The notes under the pieces are model-generated. The model had not been told where the DNA came from. It saw nothing but the letters and a program-made list of their open reading frames with translations, and did not search any database. Positions 1-12,036 of a stretch of 64,000 nucleotides of DNA are shown here, in pieces. The position numbers were made by a program, and so were the translations under genes. This DNA comes from Sitta carolinensis. Lineage: Eukaryota > Chordata > Aves > Passeriformes > Sittidae. The first letter of the stretch is position 1. Each line of letters begins with the position of its first letter. The stretch is from NCBI GenBank assembly GCA_032173965.1, contig CM063284.1:111202410-111266409 (forward strand), read 5' to 3'.

Positions 1-983
1 AGAGCTTTACTAAGTTATTTGTCTTTTTTAACTAAACAAAAAAATTTTCTTCATGTGCACAAATAGTCATAACGTAGTTGTATGCTATCTCTGTTGATTC
101 CTAAACCAATGTAACTCAAGGACATATTTCAGCTCAGTAGAAATCTTTATTAATATATTCAGTAGTATTTGTGGAGAAACTTTACACTGCAACAAAAGAA
201 TAAAGGAGGTCTTTATGCAAATAACTTCTTTGAAGCCAAAAAAAAATGATCAAATACTCCCACAGTAGTCCAAAGCTCTTTGTAGTAGCCCAAAGACAGC
301 TTCCAACACATACACCTTCTTGTTCTTAAAAGTGAGAAATTATGTCTTCTGGCTTTGGATCCAAGAGCAGGAATTGCTTTAGTGTTACCTTAAGTGTATT
401 TGTGCTAGATGCCACTCCTCTGCTCCTCACCTTGGGAATGCTAAATTAATTTAATCTTGGAGAGTGTTCAGACCACTGAAACTGCACACTTGACCCAGCT
501 TGTGAAATGAATCATAGGGTCAAGTATGGGTAAAAGAATATTTTTGTGATCACTCCTTGCCAACAGACAAACAAATCTGTGAGGGAAAAGAAAACCCAAC
601 CTGTTATAACTAGTGGTTACACTGGTTTGTTTTGAATTTGCAACTGTCTAATAGGATTTGTTCATAAGTGCAAGGGAAAGTTAGAAACCTTTTTTTTAGT
701 ATTCACACTGGAGACAGGACTGAAAACAAGAAGCTTTTGGACACCCAGATACTGAAAATGTTTTGTTCTGTATATTTACCCTAGGTGTATGTCTTGTTGG
801 GAGTAACTCTGTTGGAAACTTCAAAATTAGAAGAACTAAGCTACAAAATGTAATTTTACTGTCTGATATTGTCTCTAAGGGTCAAAGCACACATACATAT
901 ATATACATCTGTCCTGTGGTTGTCACTTGGAAAAACCAAATACTGATTCCTGGCAAAACTGAGCATTCCTTTTTTCTCTACAG
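1..983 (+). other. SPIDR: SPIDR intron, 3' part
   Basis: The region ends in the acceptor for the exon at 984. I see no earlier SPIDR exon in it. It is AT-rich, without recognisable mobile elements apart from one member (546-573) of a short repeated pair also found at 1489-1516. Confidence 0.85.
546..573 (+). repeat. Short dispersed repeat, copy 1
   Basis: These 28 bases, beginning gtgatcactccttgcc, match 1489-1516 at 26 positions. Flanks show only scattered similarity. The pair is probably two remnants of one old repeat family or of a local duplication. Confidence 0.5.
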
Positions 984-1084
984 GGGCGGGCTAGCTGAAA
1001 GGTTATGTCGTCTCCAGAACAGAGAAAGATCTGCCATTAGCTTTTGGAGGCATCAGTGTATTTCAGACAATAAAATCCCCTCAG
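984..1084 (+). CDS. SPIDR: SPIDR internal coding exon (101 nt)
   Basis: This is an internal exon of SPIDR, a nuclear scaffold protein that promotes homologous recombination with RAD51 and BLM. Seen: a pyrimidine-rich acceptor ending ctctacag before 984 and a donor gtaaga directly after 1084. The reading frame is open throughout. The first base completes an Arg codon (AG|G if the preceding exon ends in AG), and the last base starts a codon finished by the next exon, so phases are 2 in and 1 out. Peptide landmarks in order are GGLAERL, LQNRERSAIS and FWRHQCIS. From memory these match the N-terminal third of vertebrate SPIDR, where the same words lead straight into the peptide of the next exon found here. 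Upstream SPIDR exons lie outside the window. Boundaries are firm; the gene name depends on remembered family sequence. Confidence 0.93.
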
Positions 1085-1488
1085 GTAAGAAGCATTACAC
1101 AATACCACTGTGAGAATATTATACCTATATGTCTATGTGGCCTATGTAGGGGCAAAAGTGAAGTTTATATTATTTGCTGGTCTTTCCTGACTTGGGTTTA
1201 ATGCTATCTTGATTGTCTTCTGAGCTAATAATTGCTTTTCTGTTAAATATGAAGATTTCTAACAACTCAGTCATCATTTGAATTTATAAGGAAAAGGATA
1301 TATTTTAAGTATATTCTATACTTAAAAACTTCCATCTAAGTTCTTCATAGCTCCTTGATTTCCAGCATCACAGGGAAAAACAGTGTTCTCAGCAGATTGT
1401 AGGACAATTCAAGTTTTAATTTTTGGGTGTTCAGATTTTTTTTTTTTCTTTCTTTATACTGAACCTTTCTTCTTGTTCTTTTTGCTTT

Positions 1489-1516
1489 GTGATCACTTCT
1501 TGCCAACAAACAAACA
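1489..1516 (+). repeat. Short dispersed repeat, copy 2
   Basis: Partner of 546-573, differing at two positions (c to t and g to a). It lies in the intron after the 101-nt exon, so the pair brackets that exon. Confidence 0.5.
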
Positions 1517-2529
1517 TAGATAAAAATTCATGGATAAGTGCTGAAATTGTGAATGGCACCAAGTATGAACAAATAGAGCACGACTATGAAATGAGTGTAA
1601 AGCGTAACTATGGTGTGCCCATCACTTAAAAAGAAACGGTGGGAGTCATGCAAATTAGTAACTGGTGACTGATAGCACCAGCTTTCAGTAGTGTTTCTTG
1701 AGAGGTAATGGATTCATAGAGTTCAAGTATAAAGAAGTAGTTACGTTCTTTATCAGCTATCAGTTCTAATCAGCTTCTGTTCGCGTGACTATAGTCTACA
1801 AAATGTCAAGCATTTATTCTGTATTAAGCCAACTGCTTGTTTTTGAGCATATATTAACTGTGTTTATTTTTCAGAAAGTCCTCTGGTCTTAATTTGAAAA
1901 GACGCGGATAAGTGAATCTATCATTTACCTTGAGAGTTTGTCCCCAGTTCTACTCCCAAATTTTTAAAGGTGGTTTTTCTTCCAAATCTGAATTTGTCTA
2001 TCTTCAGTTCCCCTCTTTTGTTTCTTGTTTTTCCCTTAAAGAGCTCTTTAGCATGTGACATTTTCCCTTTCTGGCACTTAAATAGCAAAACCTCTGCTCC
2101 ATCACAATTTTCATCAACTAAAGAGACTGAGCTCTCTAAGAGTCTCTGTAGCATTTTTTATTAGTGTTCAAGTGACTTTCATGGCTTTTTACTGTACCCT
2201 CTCAAACTCTTCAGAAGGGTCATAAGAACAAGGATAGCAATTCTATGTGTTCTTCCAGTTTTAGTCCCATTAAAATTACTGGCCAGGTCCAGTTCACTTC
2301 TCAGCCTTCTGGATATTCAAGGCCTGTGATAAGTGTTTGAGTCTAGTTTGGCTTCGGTCACAGCATGGTGCTGGGACTTCACCTTGAATTGATCATCCAG
2401 TATGATTTTGTAAACTATACAGCTGTTTTTTTCTGAGATGCTGTTTCCCACTCTCCAGCTAGTCTTTCTGTTTCTTCTGTCTAAACACAGGGAGGTATTT
2501 GTGCTGTATTCTGGTTGATTTTACTTAAG

Positions 2530-3175
2530 TAGTCCAGCTGACCATGCAGTTCAGATCACTGTGTAGCTTAAGCCTGTCTTCTTTTTGTCACAGATTTGCT
2601 TGAGTTTGTGGTGTTCACCCAGTTTCTTTATGTCACTGATGAAGCCATTTAGTAGCATGAGTGTTTACTTGCAAGTCCTGCTGGAACTGCTGTTACTCAT
2701 TTATAATTCTTCACTGGTAAAAACCTCTAACTGCAATTCACAAAGTTAGCTCTCAGAATTTTTTTTTTTCCATTCAAAGGGTGTGTTACTCATAGTGAAA
2801 ATGGTTGATTTTTCATAAAAAGGTTGTATGACTTAAAGTTACACTTTAACTCAGTCTCAGTTTCTCACAGGAGCTTTAGAGGGCTTATATCCCTTGGCCA
2901 TTTGCATGCTGTGTTCAAAATGCCACCCAAGCGGAATAGCACATTGTATTTCTGGCCTTAATTCCTTACTTATTTTTCCAGCCAATTTGCCTAGATCTGA
3001 TGTGAGGCTAGTTGATTTCCAGTTATAAGCTGCTTTGTTTGACCTTCCTGAATAGTGGCACAATGTCATCATCCTTTCAGTCTTCTGGAATTTCACCAGT
3101 ATCTGAATACACTCTAGAAAGTGGCATCAGGGGACCAGAGATGTCTTTGGCCAGCTCTTTCAGAAATGCTATGTT
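2530..3175 (-). mobile_element. CR1 LINE fragment, reverse-transcriptase region (decayed)
   Basis: Translating the minus strand gives successive, frame-shifted pieces of a CR1-clade reverse transcriptase in the correct order. A piece containing FLKELAKDISGPL and TGEIPED (about 3170-3080) corresponds to the CR1 block usually read as LKELAD..PLS...GEVPEDW. A second, with YNWKSTSLTS and GKLAGKI (about 3040-2970), corresponds to the NYRPVSLTS...GK block. A third, FISDIKKLG (about 2640-2610), corresponds to the catalytic FADDTKLG box, with the Asp-Asp pair disrupted. Stops and frameshifts separate them, so the copy is dead. It may extend to about 2200 and 3290, where similarity becomes uncertain. 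Divergence looks high, suggesting an old insertion. Confidence 0.8.
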
Positions 3176-5223
3176 GAAAATTGTACAGGCATGCTTACTA
3201 AAAACCATGGAGGTTACTTCATCATTCTCATGTGGTGTGAGGACATCCTCTTGCTGCTCTCAAGTATGGAACAGAAATAGATATTGAATAGGCTTGCCTT
3301 TTTAATAAAATGAAAATTTTTAATGTGCTCTATAGTAACAGACCTGCAACATTGCTAATATGCTAATATTCTTTTTGTCCTAGTTTCACATGTGTCATTA
3401 CAAAACCTTGTGTGTTTGGCTGCTCACCATTTTGTTAGGCCAGCTTCTAGGCTGAAATATTCCATGCTAAACATCTGCCCCTGGCTGAATTCCTTTCTTT
3501 GATTCTTCTTCTTTTTTTCAGAAAATGAGTCAGAATTCGTTAGCATTTTATGAGAAAAAGGCTATGGGAAAATACCTTGCTTTATTCTTGAGTACATTTT
3601 AAAAATTCTGATGAGTGTCTTTAAGATGATTTAGTTTTGGCAGAAGATGAACTATTTCTGGGATATGTCTTTTCCATCATAACAAAAAATATACAAGAAG
3701 TCTTTAGGACAAACTACTGTTTCATTTATCCTGCAAGCATTTGCTACAATTTCTGAAAAATGCTGAACATGCCATAAATTTAGCAATTTCACATCTTCAA
3801 TTTCACTTCCAATTCTCAATCCCTATTCCAAAGTATAACGATCATAAAATAATCATCAAAATAGCTGTGATAATATTTTAGGGATACTTTTTCATCTAGA
3901 GCAAAATTTATTTTTCTTAGTTGTATTCTTAGAACAGCCATAATGTTTTGTCACCAAAATGAAACTGGTGTTTGGTTTGGAGAACATCAGTTGGTATGGT
4001 TGAAATTTTAGTAATGTAACTAGATAACCTTCTTTTTGCTTCTAGTCAGGAATGTGAAGTGTCAATACAGAAAATGGATGCTGCTTTCAGCTTTCATCTC
4101 TTTAGGTTCAAGTTAAGGCTGTCTCATTAATCTAAGAATCTTCTTAAATTTTGTTTCTCCTCTGCTTTGCCCAGTAATATTTCTAAGCCACACTTTCCAG
4201 GACTGTTTCTGACTTCGGCAGAGGAAAGAACTTTTCAAATAACAAACTCATTTGAGTCACTAAAGAATCCTGAAGATTAATGTGGAGGATTGAAGTAACT
4301 TAGTTGCTGGGAGAATTGTCACGTCATTTTGGATATCCCATAGACATGCAGACCAGAAGTTCATTGCTAAAGCAGCAGGGAGCAATTTCAAATGAGATTG
4401 GTTTGAAGTCCTCCTTACATATGAGATTTAAGGAAAAATGTTTCCAGAAGTTCCAACTGTCTCCCCCATTAGACATTCCACATTGCAGAATTTTATGCCT
4501 TTATTTTGCTGTTGCTTACTTTTAGGTTGTATCTATGTCCATAATACTCAAAACTCCCTAGTTTTGGGCTTTATTTTTTAAATAAAATCCTGTCTGTTAC
4601 CTCCCTGACCCTTTTCTGTAAGTAACCATTGTGGTTTGGCTGCCTCTTGGTCACTGGGATGAATCACTGCCCAGAAGAGAGCACCTCCTTTCAGCATGCA
4701 CTTTCGGGTGTTTATGCAGAGCACAGGGTCTCACTTTGGCTGACTCATTCTGCAGGGAGAAGAAACCTTTGTGCTTTCTCAGATTTTGACAGTTTTGAGG
4801 GCAGAGTCACATTCTACAGCCAGTCCTTCTATTGGCATATGCACTCACTTAAGGATATGGGTTTCTGCAAGGTGAATCCCACTTCTGTAAGTCAAGGTAA
4901 CCATACCAGGCAGAGGCATGAAGGGAGGGAGTACAAGAGTTTGCCTGTGCTACACAGCATTGGCTGGATGCTTTCTGTGGTTCAGTTCTAACAGAGGCAA
5001 ATGTCAGGCTCTGCCACAAATCCAGTATTTTCTGTTCTTCACAAGATGTAAAAGGGGGGCTGAGGTGCAGGTCACATAACAGCAAGTCTGTGATCAGCCA
5101 CGATGATTGTTTGAGGGTACTCTGTGCAAAGGTTTGTAGACCATTAGCAGACTTTTTTCTGTATGCAGTGCTGCAACTTCCCCATCAAGTTTCCTGTTTG
5201 GGCCAAGAGGAGATCTGGACAGC

Positions 5224-5246
5224 TGAGAGAGAGAGAGAAAAAAAAA
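5224..5246 (+). repeat. GA microsatellite followed by poly-A
   Basis: About seven GA units run directly into ten A residues. Simple low-complexity sequence. Confidence 0.9.
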
Positions 5247-8200
5247 ACAAACCCACAACAAAAACCCAAACCTTTTTCCTGTCAACATCTGATGGAAGAA
5301 AAACAGCGGTTTTCCGAGTTACATTCAGACAACCTTACTGTCTATAGGAGGGGACGCTAATAATATTTAAAGCAAACTCATGGAGATTCCTACTGTAACT
5401 TCTGAAATTTTGCTTTCTGTACATCCTGCCTTCTATTGGTTTTATTCTCTAGCATTTGTAATCTGATGCAAGATTTGGTATTTGTTGATCCAAGGTTAAG
5501 ATTCATGAGTGTTACAACTGAATTTGAGTAGTGAACTGACTACTAAAGCAAAACCATTGATCTTTCCTTCCAAACTGCTCTTTCCTCTCAAGGAAAAGTG
5601 ACCTTCAAGGGGCAGTAAATTTTCTGTTTGCTGAGGCAAGTGGACCACATATATGAGGGGAGGAGGGTGAAGTCCTGGAGATGAGGACAGGGTTTCACAT
5701 GTAACCCATTTCCAGGAAGGCTGAAAGGCTTACAGAAGAGGATATATACAATCACTCCTGCTGTACCAGCTTCAGTGACTAGTTAAGATGATGAGAAGTA
5801 AGGATTTTAGCAGCTTGAATGCCATGAAACTGGTACATGATGCAGAAAACATGGGTAGCCTTTAACAGGGTTTTCTTTACTAAGTAAAATTCTTCTAAAA
5901 AGACAGAAATATGAGATTTTGTAGTTGTTGATTATTTTTATAGTTCTTGATAGTTTGTTTTATTACTTAATACTATAAATGAGAGACATAGCAAGTGGCC
6001 AATTTTTTTTCCTAGCCAAATGTCTGAATATGTTACAGCAATGGAAAGGAAAAAAATCAATGTAAACTTGTCTTCTTCAAACAAGAATTCTTTGTATTGT
6101 TTTTGTTTTCCTATGAGAGACAATAACAACATGCATACTCTCTTTAAGTCGCTTACATATGTTCTTATAAAGAATGTGTAGTGTTTAAAGCACAGCCAAA
6201 TTCATTTGGCTGAAATTTTAAAAATTTCTATAAATGTGGCAAGAAGCTATCATGCCTATGAGAGACTTGGTGTGTTTATGAGAAAAATCTTCTTGAATGG
6301 CTTCAGAAGTTACGAGCCCAGGAAGAATAAGAACATGTATAGATCAGAATAGCAACCAGATGGTTTTGTACAGGCTGTGAAAACCTTTTAATCCAGACCT
6401 GTTTTTCAGCATCAATTTTGGATTATAAGAGTCTGCTTGGTATCTACCTGATTGCTGGGTTTTGTTATGCCCGCACCTGCAAGTTATACATGAGGGAGGA
6501 GCAAGAACAATAATGGGATGCTAAGCAGAAGAGCATTTTTCTTTTGATTTATGCCTGTAATTTGACATTTTATACATTTTATGCTTAAGAATGAAAGTAA
6601 AACTTTGTGGCTTGAATCAGAAAGTGGCTGGCTGTTCTTCCACTGCAGATAGTATGTGATGTCCCAGGAGGGTGTCTACTAACTGCAGTTTTGGAACCAC
6701 ATTTGACAATTAGAAGTTAAATGATGTTGGGATGAAATAATGCCTTTGAAAAAATAACTGAGTGAGACAAATTTGGAAGAGTGTTGCTAGTTTGCTTTAT
6801 TAAACAAGGCATAAAGTGGAATTTTCTTTGTTTCCTTTATAATTCCGTAATGTGTATTTGACTTATTCATCTGAACCAAAGGCAGAGAGTGACTTTCATT
6901 CTTTGTGCAGTGAGTACTATTCCCAGCCTTAATTGCCCACAATTCTTTGTACTTTCAGTGGGAAAGTTTATTTTATAAAAGCTTTTACTTAGGATTAGTA
7001 GAAATTTGACTTGAGTGTAACACCTGTATTTTGCATACTGCATATTACTAAAGAATTTCACAGTTAAGAGAAAGTATAACTTAACTTCTCATCATGTTTT
7101 TTAGAAATGTCAACTAGATATGTCAGGTACAGTACAAATTTGCTTCTAAACTGCAGTTCATGTATACTATTTGTTTAATAGTTCTTTGAGCAAAACTAAC
7201 AGTAATTTGTTTCTCCTAAAAGTATCTGTCCTTTCCCCATATCATTCAGATGTCACTAAGTTAAAGAATTGTGACAGCTGGTAAGAACAAGTTGTCCTCA
7301 CTATTTTTGCACAAAGCATGTATTTGTTACTAGTTTTTCAAATATTAGTGTGGCTTCAAGCAAGTTCATCTTCCTCCCTCGTGTCTTCTTATGAGTTAAT
7401 CATGGCTTTATTCAGAAAGCCCTACTTGCATAAGGGTAATTTTTTAATTGATTTAAAAGGAAGGTGGTAAAATAGTCTTCTTTTTGTCTCTTGTGCTTGC
7501 TTGGTCTCTTTTATCCATGTGACTTGTGAGGTAAGTCTTGTGGCTGAGGGGTTTTATTTTGTCAGTCTTCCTTTTCATGATAGTTCACATGTATGCTTGT
7601 AGGTATGTACATGGTCCTAATTGCTGTAGACTTTTCATTATCACAATAGTGATAATTTCCACTCCATTCTCCTTCACTCTTGGATAGGAGTTGGTTTTTT
7701 TCTGGAATGCTCAGTGGAGCAGAGCCATTCACTGCATGGCATTTTCCTAAGCTCCAGTTTTCTTTTGTGTTTGTAAGATGTGTTCTGTGTTGTTGTAGTT
7801 CACTGTTTTCTGCATTGGTACTGTGGCCTTTATGAACTTATTTCTGCCTTGTGTCATGTGATTGTTATATTCAGATGGGCACATCACATCCTTCTGCTCT
7901 GTGGGTGAGATGCATTCTTACAACATGGCAAGACTTTTAAATGTTCAGGAAGAATTGAAAATTGAAAAATTCAGGAGTACCTGCTGTCACAGACTAATCT
8001 TTGTTTTGGTCTTGTTGAGGTGATGGTGTTACTGGTACTTCTGCTGGTCTGAGCTGTGTGGAGGTGCCCTGGCTATCCCAGCTGACTCATTTTAACTGTG
8101 CAGAATTCAGTTTGCTGTCCTGAAACACTTTGTCTCACTCTGTAAGTCTTGTAGAGATTGCTCTGCTGCTGGAGTTTTATTGACTGGCTCTAGAGAGAGT

Positions 8201-8860
8201 TTGTTCCCTTTGAGAACTTTCCATTTAAGGCTACAGGTGCTCTTTTGGGACACTTGAACAGTAGCATTTTAGCAAAATTCACTGGAGTGAGAAGGGAACT
8301 GCATGTGGTCTTGCTGATATTGACATTTGATGCCTTTCCAAACATCAAGCCCCATGGATCCTCTCCTTGCAGTGTGTTCAGCTTCTTGTCACTGTGTCAC
8401 TAGAGAAACAGAGAATATGTGGCTCCCAAGAGATCATAATTTCTATATTCTCCTCCTCATTTGTCTTCCTTATTGGTAGTTACAGAGTTATTAAAACAAA
8501 CTTTAGAGTTGTATTTCGGGCACTGAAGCCAGAATGTCTGAACATTTGTTTTTTTTAAATTTGCTCCTCAGTGGTTTTTTCCTTCTCTTGTCTCCAAACT
8601 GCTTTTTGGTTGTTGAGAATCAAAGCAGACTGGCTTTCTTCTTAGCCTCACTCCTGTGCTGCCCTTGGCATGGCCAGTGCATCATCTGTGACCGTGTACA
8701 TTCAGTGTTGATGTGGCTTAAATATATGTGTCTGCTGTGAAGCCACTGTGTTGGGCCTGAAGATTAAGGGCATTCAGTCTGCCAGAGACTGTAGAGTCAT
8801 CTGAAGTCTTCAAAGGGCTCAAGACCTCAGGGTCCGTGAGCTCCAAAGGAATGGGGAGGG

Positions 8861-8914
8861 GTTTTTTGCCCTTTTTTTTCCCCTCTTTTTTCTTTTTGTT
8901 GTTTTTTTTTTTAA
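8861..8914 (+). repeat. Polypyrimidine tract
   Basis: T runs of 6-12 bases broken by short C or G groups; strongly strand-asymmetric low-complexity DNA. Confidence 0.85.
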
Positions 8915-10599
8915 CCCTCCTGGAATTCAGAGTAAATGCAGAACATCTGCAAAGTACTGCATCAAGATATGTTTTGATGTCATGGTACATGACTGAAGGG
9001 CAGCATCAACCCTGTGTATTAAAGTAATAAACAAAAATGAAAATAAGTACTCAAGGAAACTGATGTATTCAGTGTGAAATTTGTTTATTCATCTCCCAGG
9101 CACTGGAATTATCTTTCTTTGAGCTGCTTCATGTCTGGGTTGCAAACTAGATTAAGAAACCAACATCCCAGAGGAATTAAATAGTTAATTATGTATGTCA
9201 CAGCAAATCCCTTAGGGGGTTAAACCAAAAGTGCCTCTAGCTTAGGATGCTGTTTCTGGCAGTGGCAAGAGCTACCAAAATGCCTAGAAAAAATGGTAAG
9301 GAGGTAACACTTAATATTTTCCCAAAGTATTTCTCCCAAATACCTCCCACAGACCTCTGACTTGGGGGACTTTGTAAACCAGAACCACTGTCTGTGTTCT
9401 AAATCTGTTTTTCTCCTACCAAAAAGTTACTGGTTGTTTTTCTGAACCCATGAATACAATATAGATTTGTTTGATTACGCAATTATGGATCATCAGTCTT
9501 CATTGGAAATTATGTCCAAGGTCATTGCCAGGTTTGTTCCATTACTACTGTTGCCAAAAAGACCTTTCCCTGTGATTTCAAAGGTTCTGCTAGTAGTGGC
9601 ACATGAGAGGCTGATGTTCCATTTGCCGAGGTTTGGTCAGGATTTCTTCGTCAGAGCTTCTTGTTTCTTGTCTGGGAGCTGAGGGAAGTTGTTGCCAATC
9701 ACAGCAAGGTTTCACCAAAGATGCTTCCCTGCTTAAATGCCTCATTCCTCCCACCAGTCAGTCTGTCTCATGGATTTCACTCCTTCTGGACCACTTGCAA
9801 AGTGTGGAGGAACTAATTTGTTTGATCATGGTCCATCTAGCAATGATTTCTGTCTGTTGCTTTTCAGAGGGTGGCATTTATCACAGTGGTGTTCTGCAAA
9901 GGGTGATTTAAGTAAGCTAGCTCCTAACTGGCACCTGATTTTTCCTGTACACTGTCCTTTCTGTGACCAATATGTTGATTCAGTAGCATCCAGCATGTTA
10001 CTGCATGTCTTCATGAAGATTTCTCTTCTTATGGAAAATTCTGTGAGAAGTGAGGGAGCATTACAGGCCTTGGTGGCTGATCCCCTCCTTTCAGATGGTG
10101 TTCTTTAGAGGGCACATATTGTACATCTCAAATGCCTCTGCAAAATTCATACTCAGCCAGATTTATCAGTGCCTTTCTGGCTTTCTTTGTGGCACCTTAA
10201 GCCTTGTGTACCAGTGATTGAATTACACTTCATGCCCCTGGGATGAATAAACCCTCTGTTTATACTCATGGGGCCCAATATTTCATATGATCCGTGGTCC
10301 TGTGTCAGTGGATGTTTTCTCTGACTTTCCAGCTGACTCTCTGGAGGCTATGGAGAGGTGCTGGAAGGCGCAGCTGTCCATGTTAGGCTGTGTTCCAGGA
10401 CCAGTGAGCTGCAGCAGCCCTCTGTCACCCAGGACTTTGCTATGAAATGCATCTGTGTCTCACACTGACCAGGCTGATGTGGGTTTCCATCTTTGTCTCC
10501 CTCAAACACTTCACTTTGCAAAGGCATCTGAAACCAGACTGAATATTTGGAGAAGGTCTTTGACTGAAAGCGTGGTTGATCATTAGAACTTTAGGCTCC

Positions 10600-10735
10600 A
10601 CACAGCACCAAGCCTGTCATTTCAAGGAACATTTGTTGTATGTTTTAGTGTTAGGTGATCCTGTGAGGAGCTGGGAGTTGGACTTGAGGATCTTTTTGTG
10701 TCCCTTTCAACTCAAGATCATCTATGATACTGTAA
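10600..10735 (+). mobile_element. CR1 LINE 3' tail fragment
   Basis: The segment around 10650-10735 follows the well-known 3' end of avian CR1: a gatcctgtgag block, then gagttggacttgaggatc, then a tcccttt-caactcaagat block and a catctatgat end that resembles the decayed terminal ATTCTATGAT repeats. The preceding piece (atttcaaggaaca and on) fits the upstream CR1 consensus less well. No coding part remains. The 5' limit is approximate. Confidence 0.82.
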
Positions 10736-12019
10736 GAGCTTCGTTAAGTAGTCCTCAAATTGCTGATTGCTGCTTCGTGGAAGATTTCTAAATGCATCCA
10801 GTCAGCTGTATGCTCACTCTCAATGACTGTGCCTGTGTACTTGTCTTTCAGAGGGACAGTAAAGGTTACCTTGAAGTAAAGTAACTGAAGTGAATTTACA
10901 GTTTGCTGAATTAGCTCATTAATTTTTCTATAAACTAACCCTGAAGAAATCCATGAGTATTCTGGGCAGCAGAATTGGAAATGAAGAAATTTGTAGTGGA
11001 GGAATGGGCACAATTGCAGCACAGTTTTTGATTGCAGCTTTTAAAATGTATACAATTGTAAGGTATACTTCCTTATTTAAGAAGACTAGGTACTGCCAAG
11101 AAACACATATATCTGTTTTTTAATTTCTTGGGCTGTAATTCTGCTTTGCAAATGAATGTAAGTGAATAATAACTTCAGCAAGCAAGTGGGAATTTATGTA
11201 AGTTATCTGAGGGTGAAGAAGAACACTGCAAAACCCTAAAGTGCGCTTTTCACATGGATGAAGGAACAAGTAAACTCTGGAAACCGTAGAATGTGCAGTG
11301 ATCCAGCCTGTCTCCTCACCCACAAATTTGCCCTTCAGTGTGCAGCCACATATGTTTGATTTATTTTTGATTGACATAACAATACAAGAGCCAAGTGTAT
11401 TAAAACCGAAGCTACATTCTGAGCTTTGGTGTTTCATCATGTGCCAGCAATACAAAGTGCTTTTCCATGTTGTTCAAGAGAACACTATCATCAGCAGTAA
11501 TAATAATTTCAGAGTAATTAAACTAAACTATCTCTATGCATCTAAATAAACAAATAGATTGTGGTTCTGTAGAATGTGCATGTGTGCCAAGTGTGAGACT
11601 TGGCTACTTGTTGAAATTGAGATGCTTTTAGTGTAGAAACATTCTGCTTCATTTCATATCAGCTCCCATTTTTCCACCAACTTTAGGCTTGAAAGAGACT
11701 CTGGTCACTTGGTAGGATATTTTTTATTCCAGTGTCTTTAAGAAACTTTCATACAGATATAGTTCTCGATTTACCTAGAATTTTTTAACTGTTTTACTGT
11801 CAGACTTATTTAAAAGAAAAATGTTATTAGATTTTCATTCATTGTCTTCAACCTGGTGTATCTGATGAGTAACATATAAGCTGCTGACTAGTAAGAATTG
11901 TCATAAAATTCTGCACAGAAGAAACTCATAGTTCAGAAGTGATGAGCAGTCTCTCTCACAAGCAGTCTTAATACTTTTTTTTAAAAGAAACTGTTGGTGT
12001 GTTTGAAAATTGAAACAAA

Positions 12020-12036
12020 TTTTTTTTTTTTTTTTT
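12020..12036 (+). repeat. Poly-T (17)
   Basis: Uninterrupted run of 17 T. It could be the antisense poly-A end of a retroposed sequence, but no element is recognisable beside it. Confidence 0.9.
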
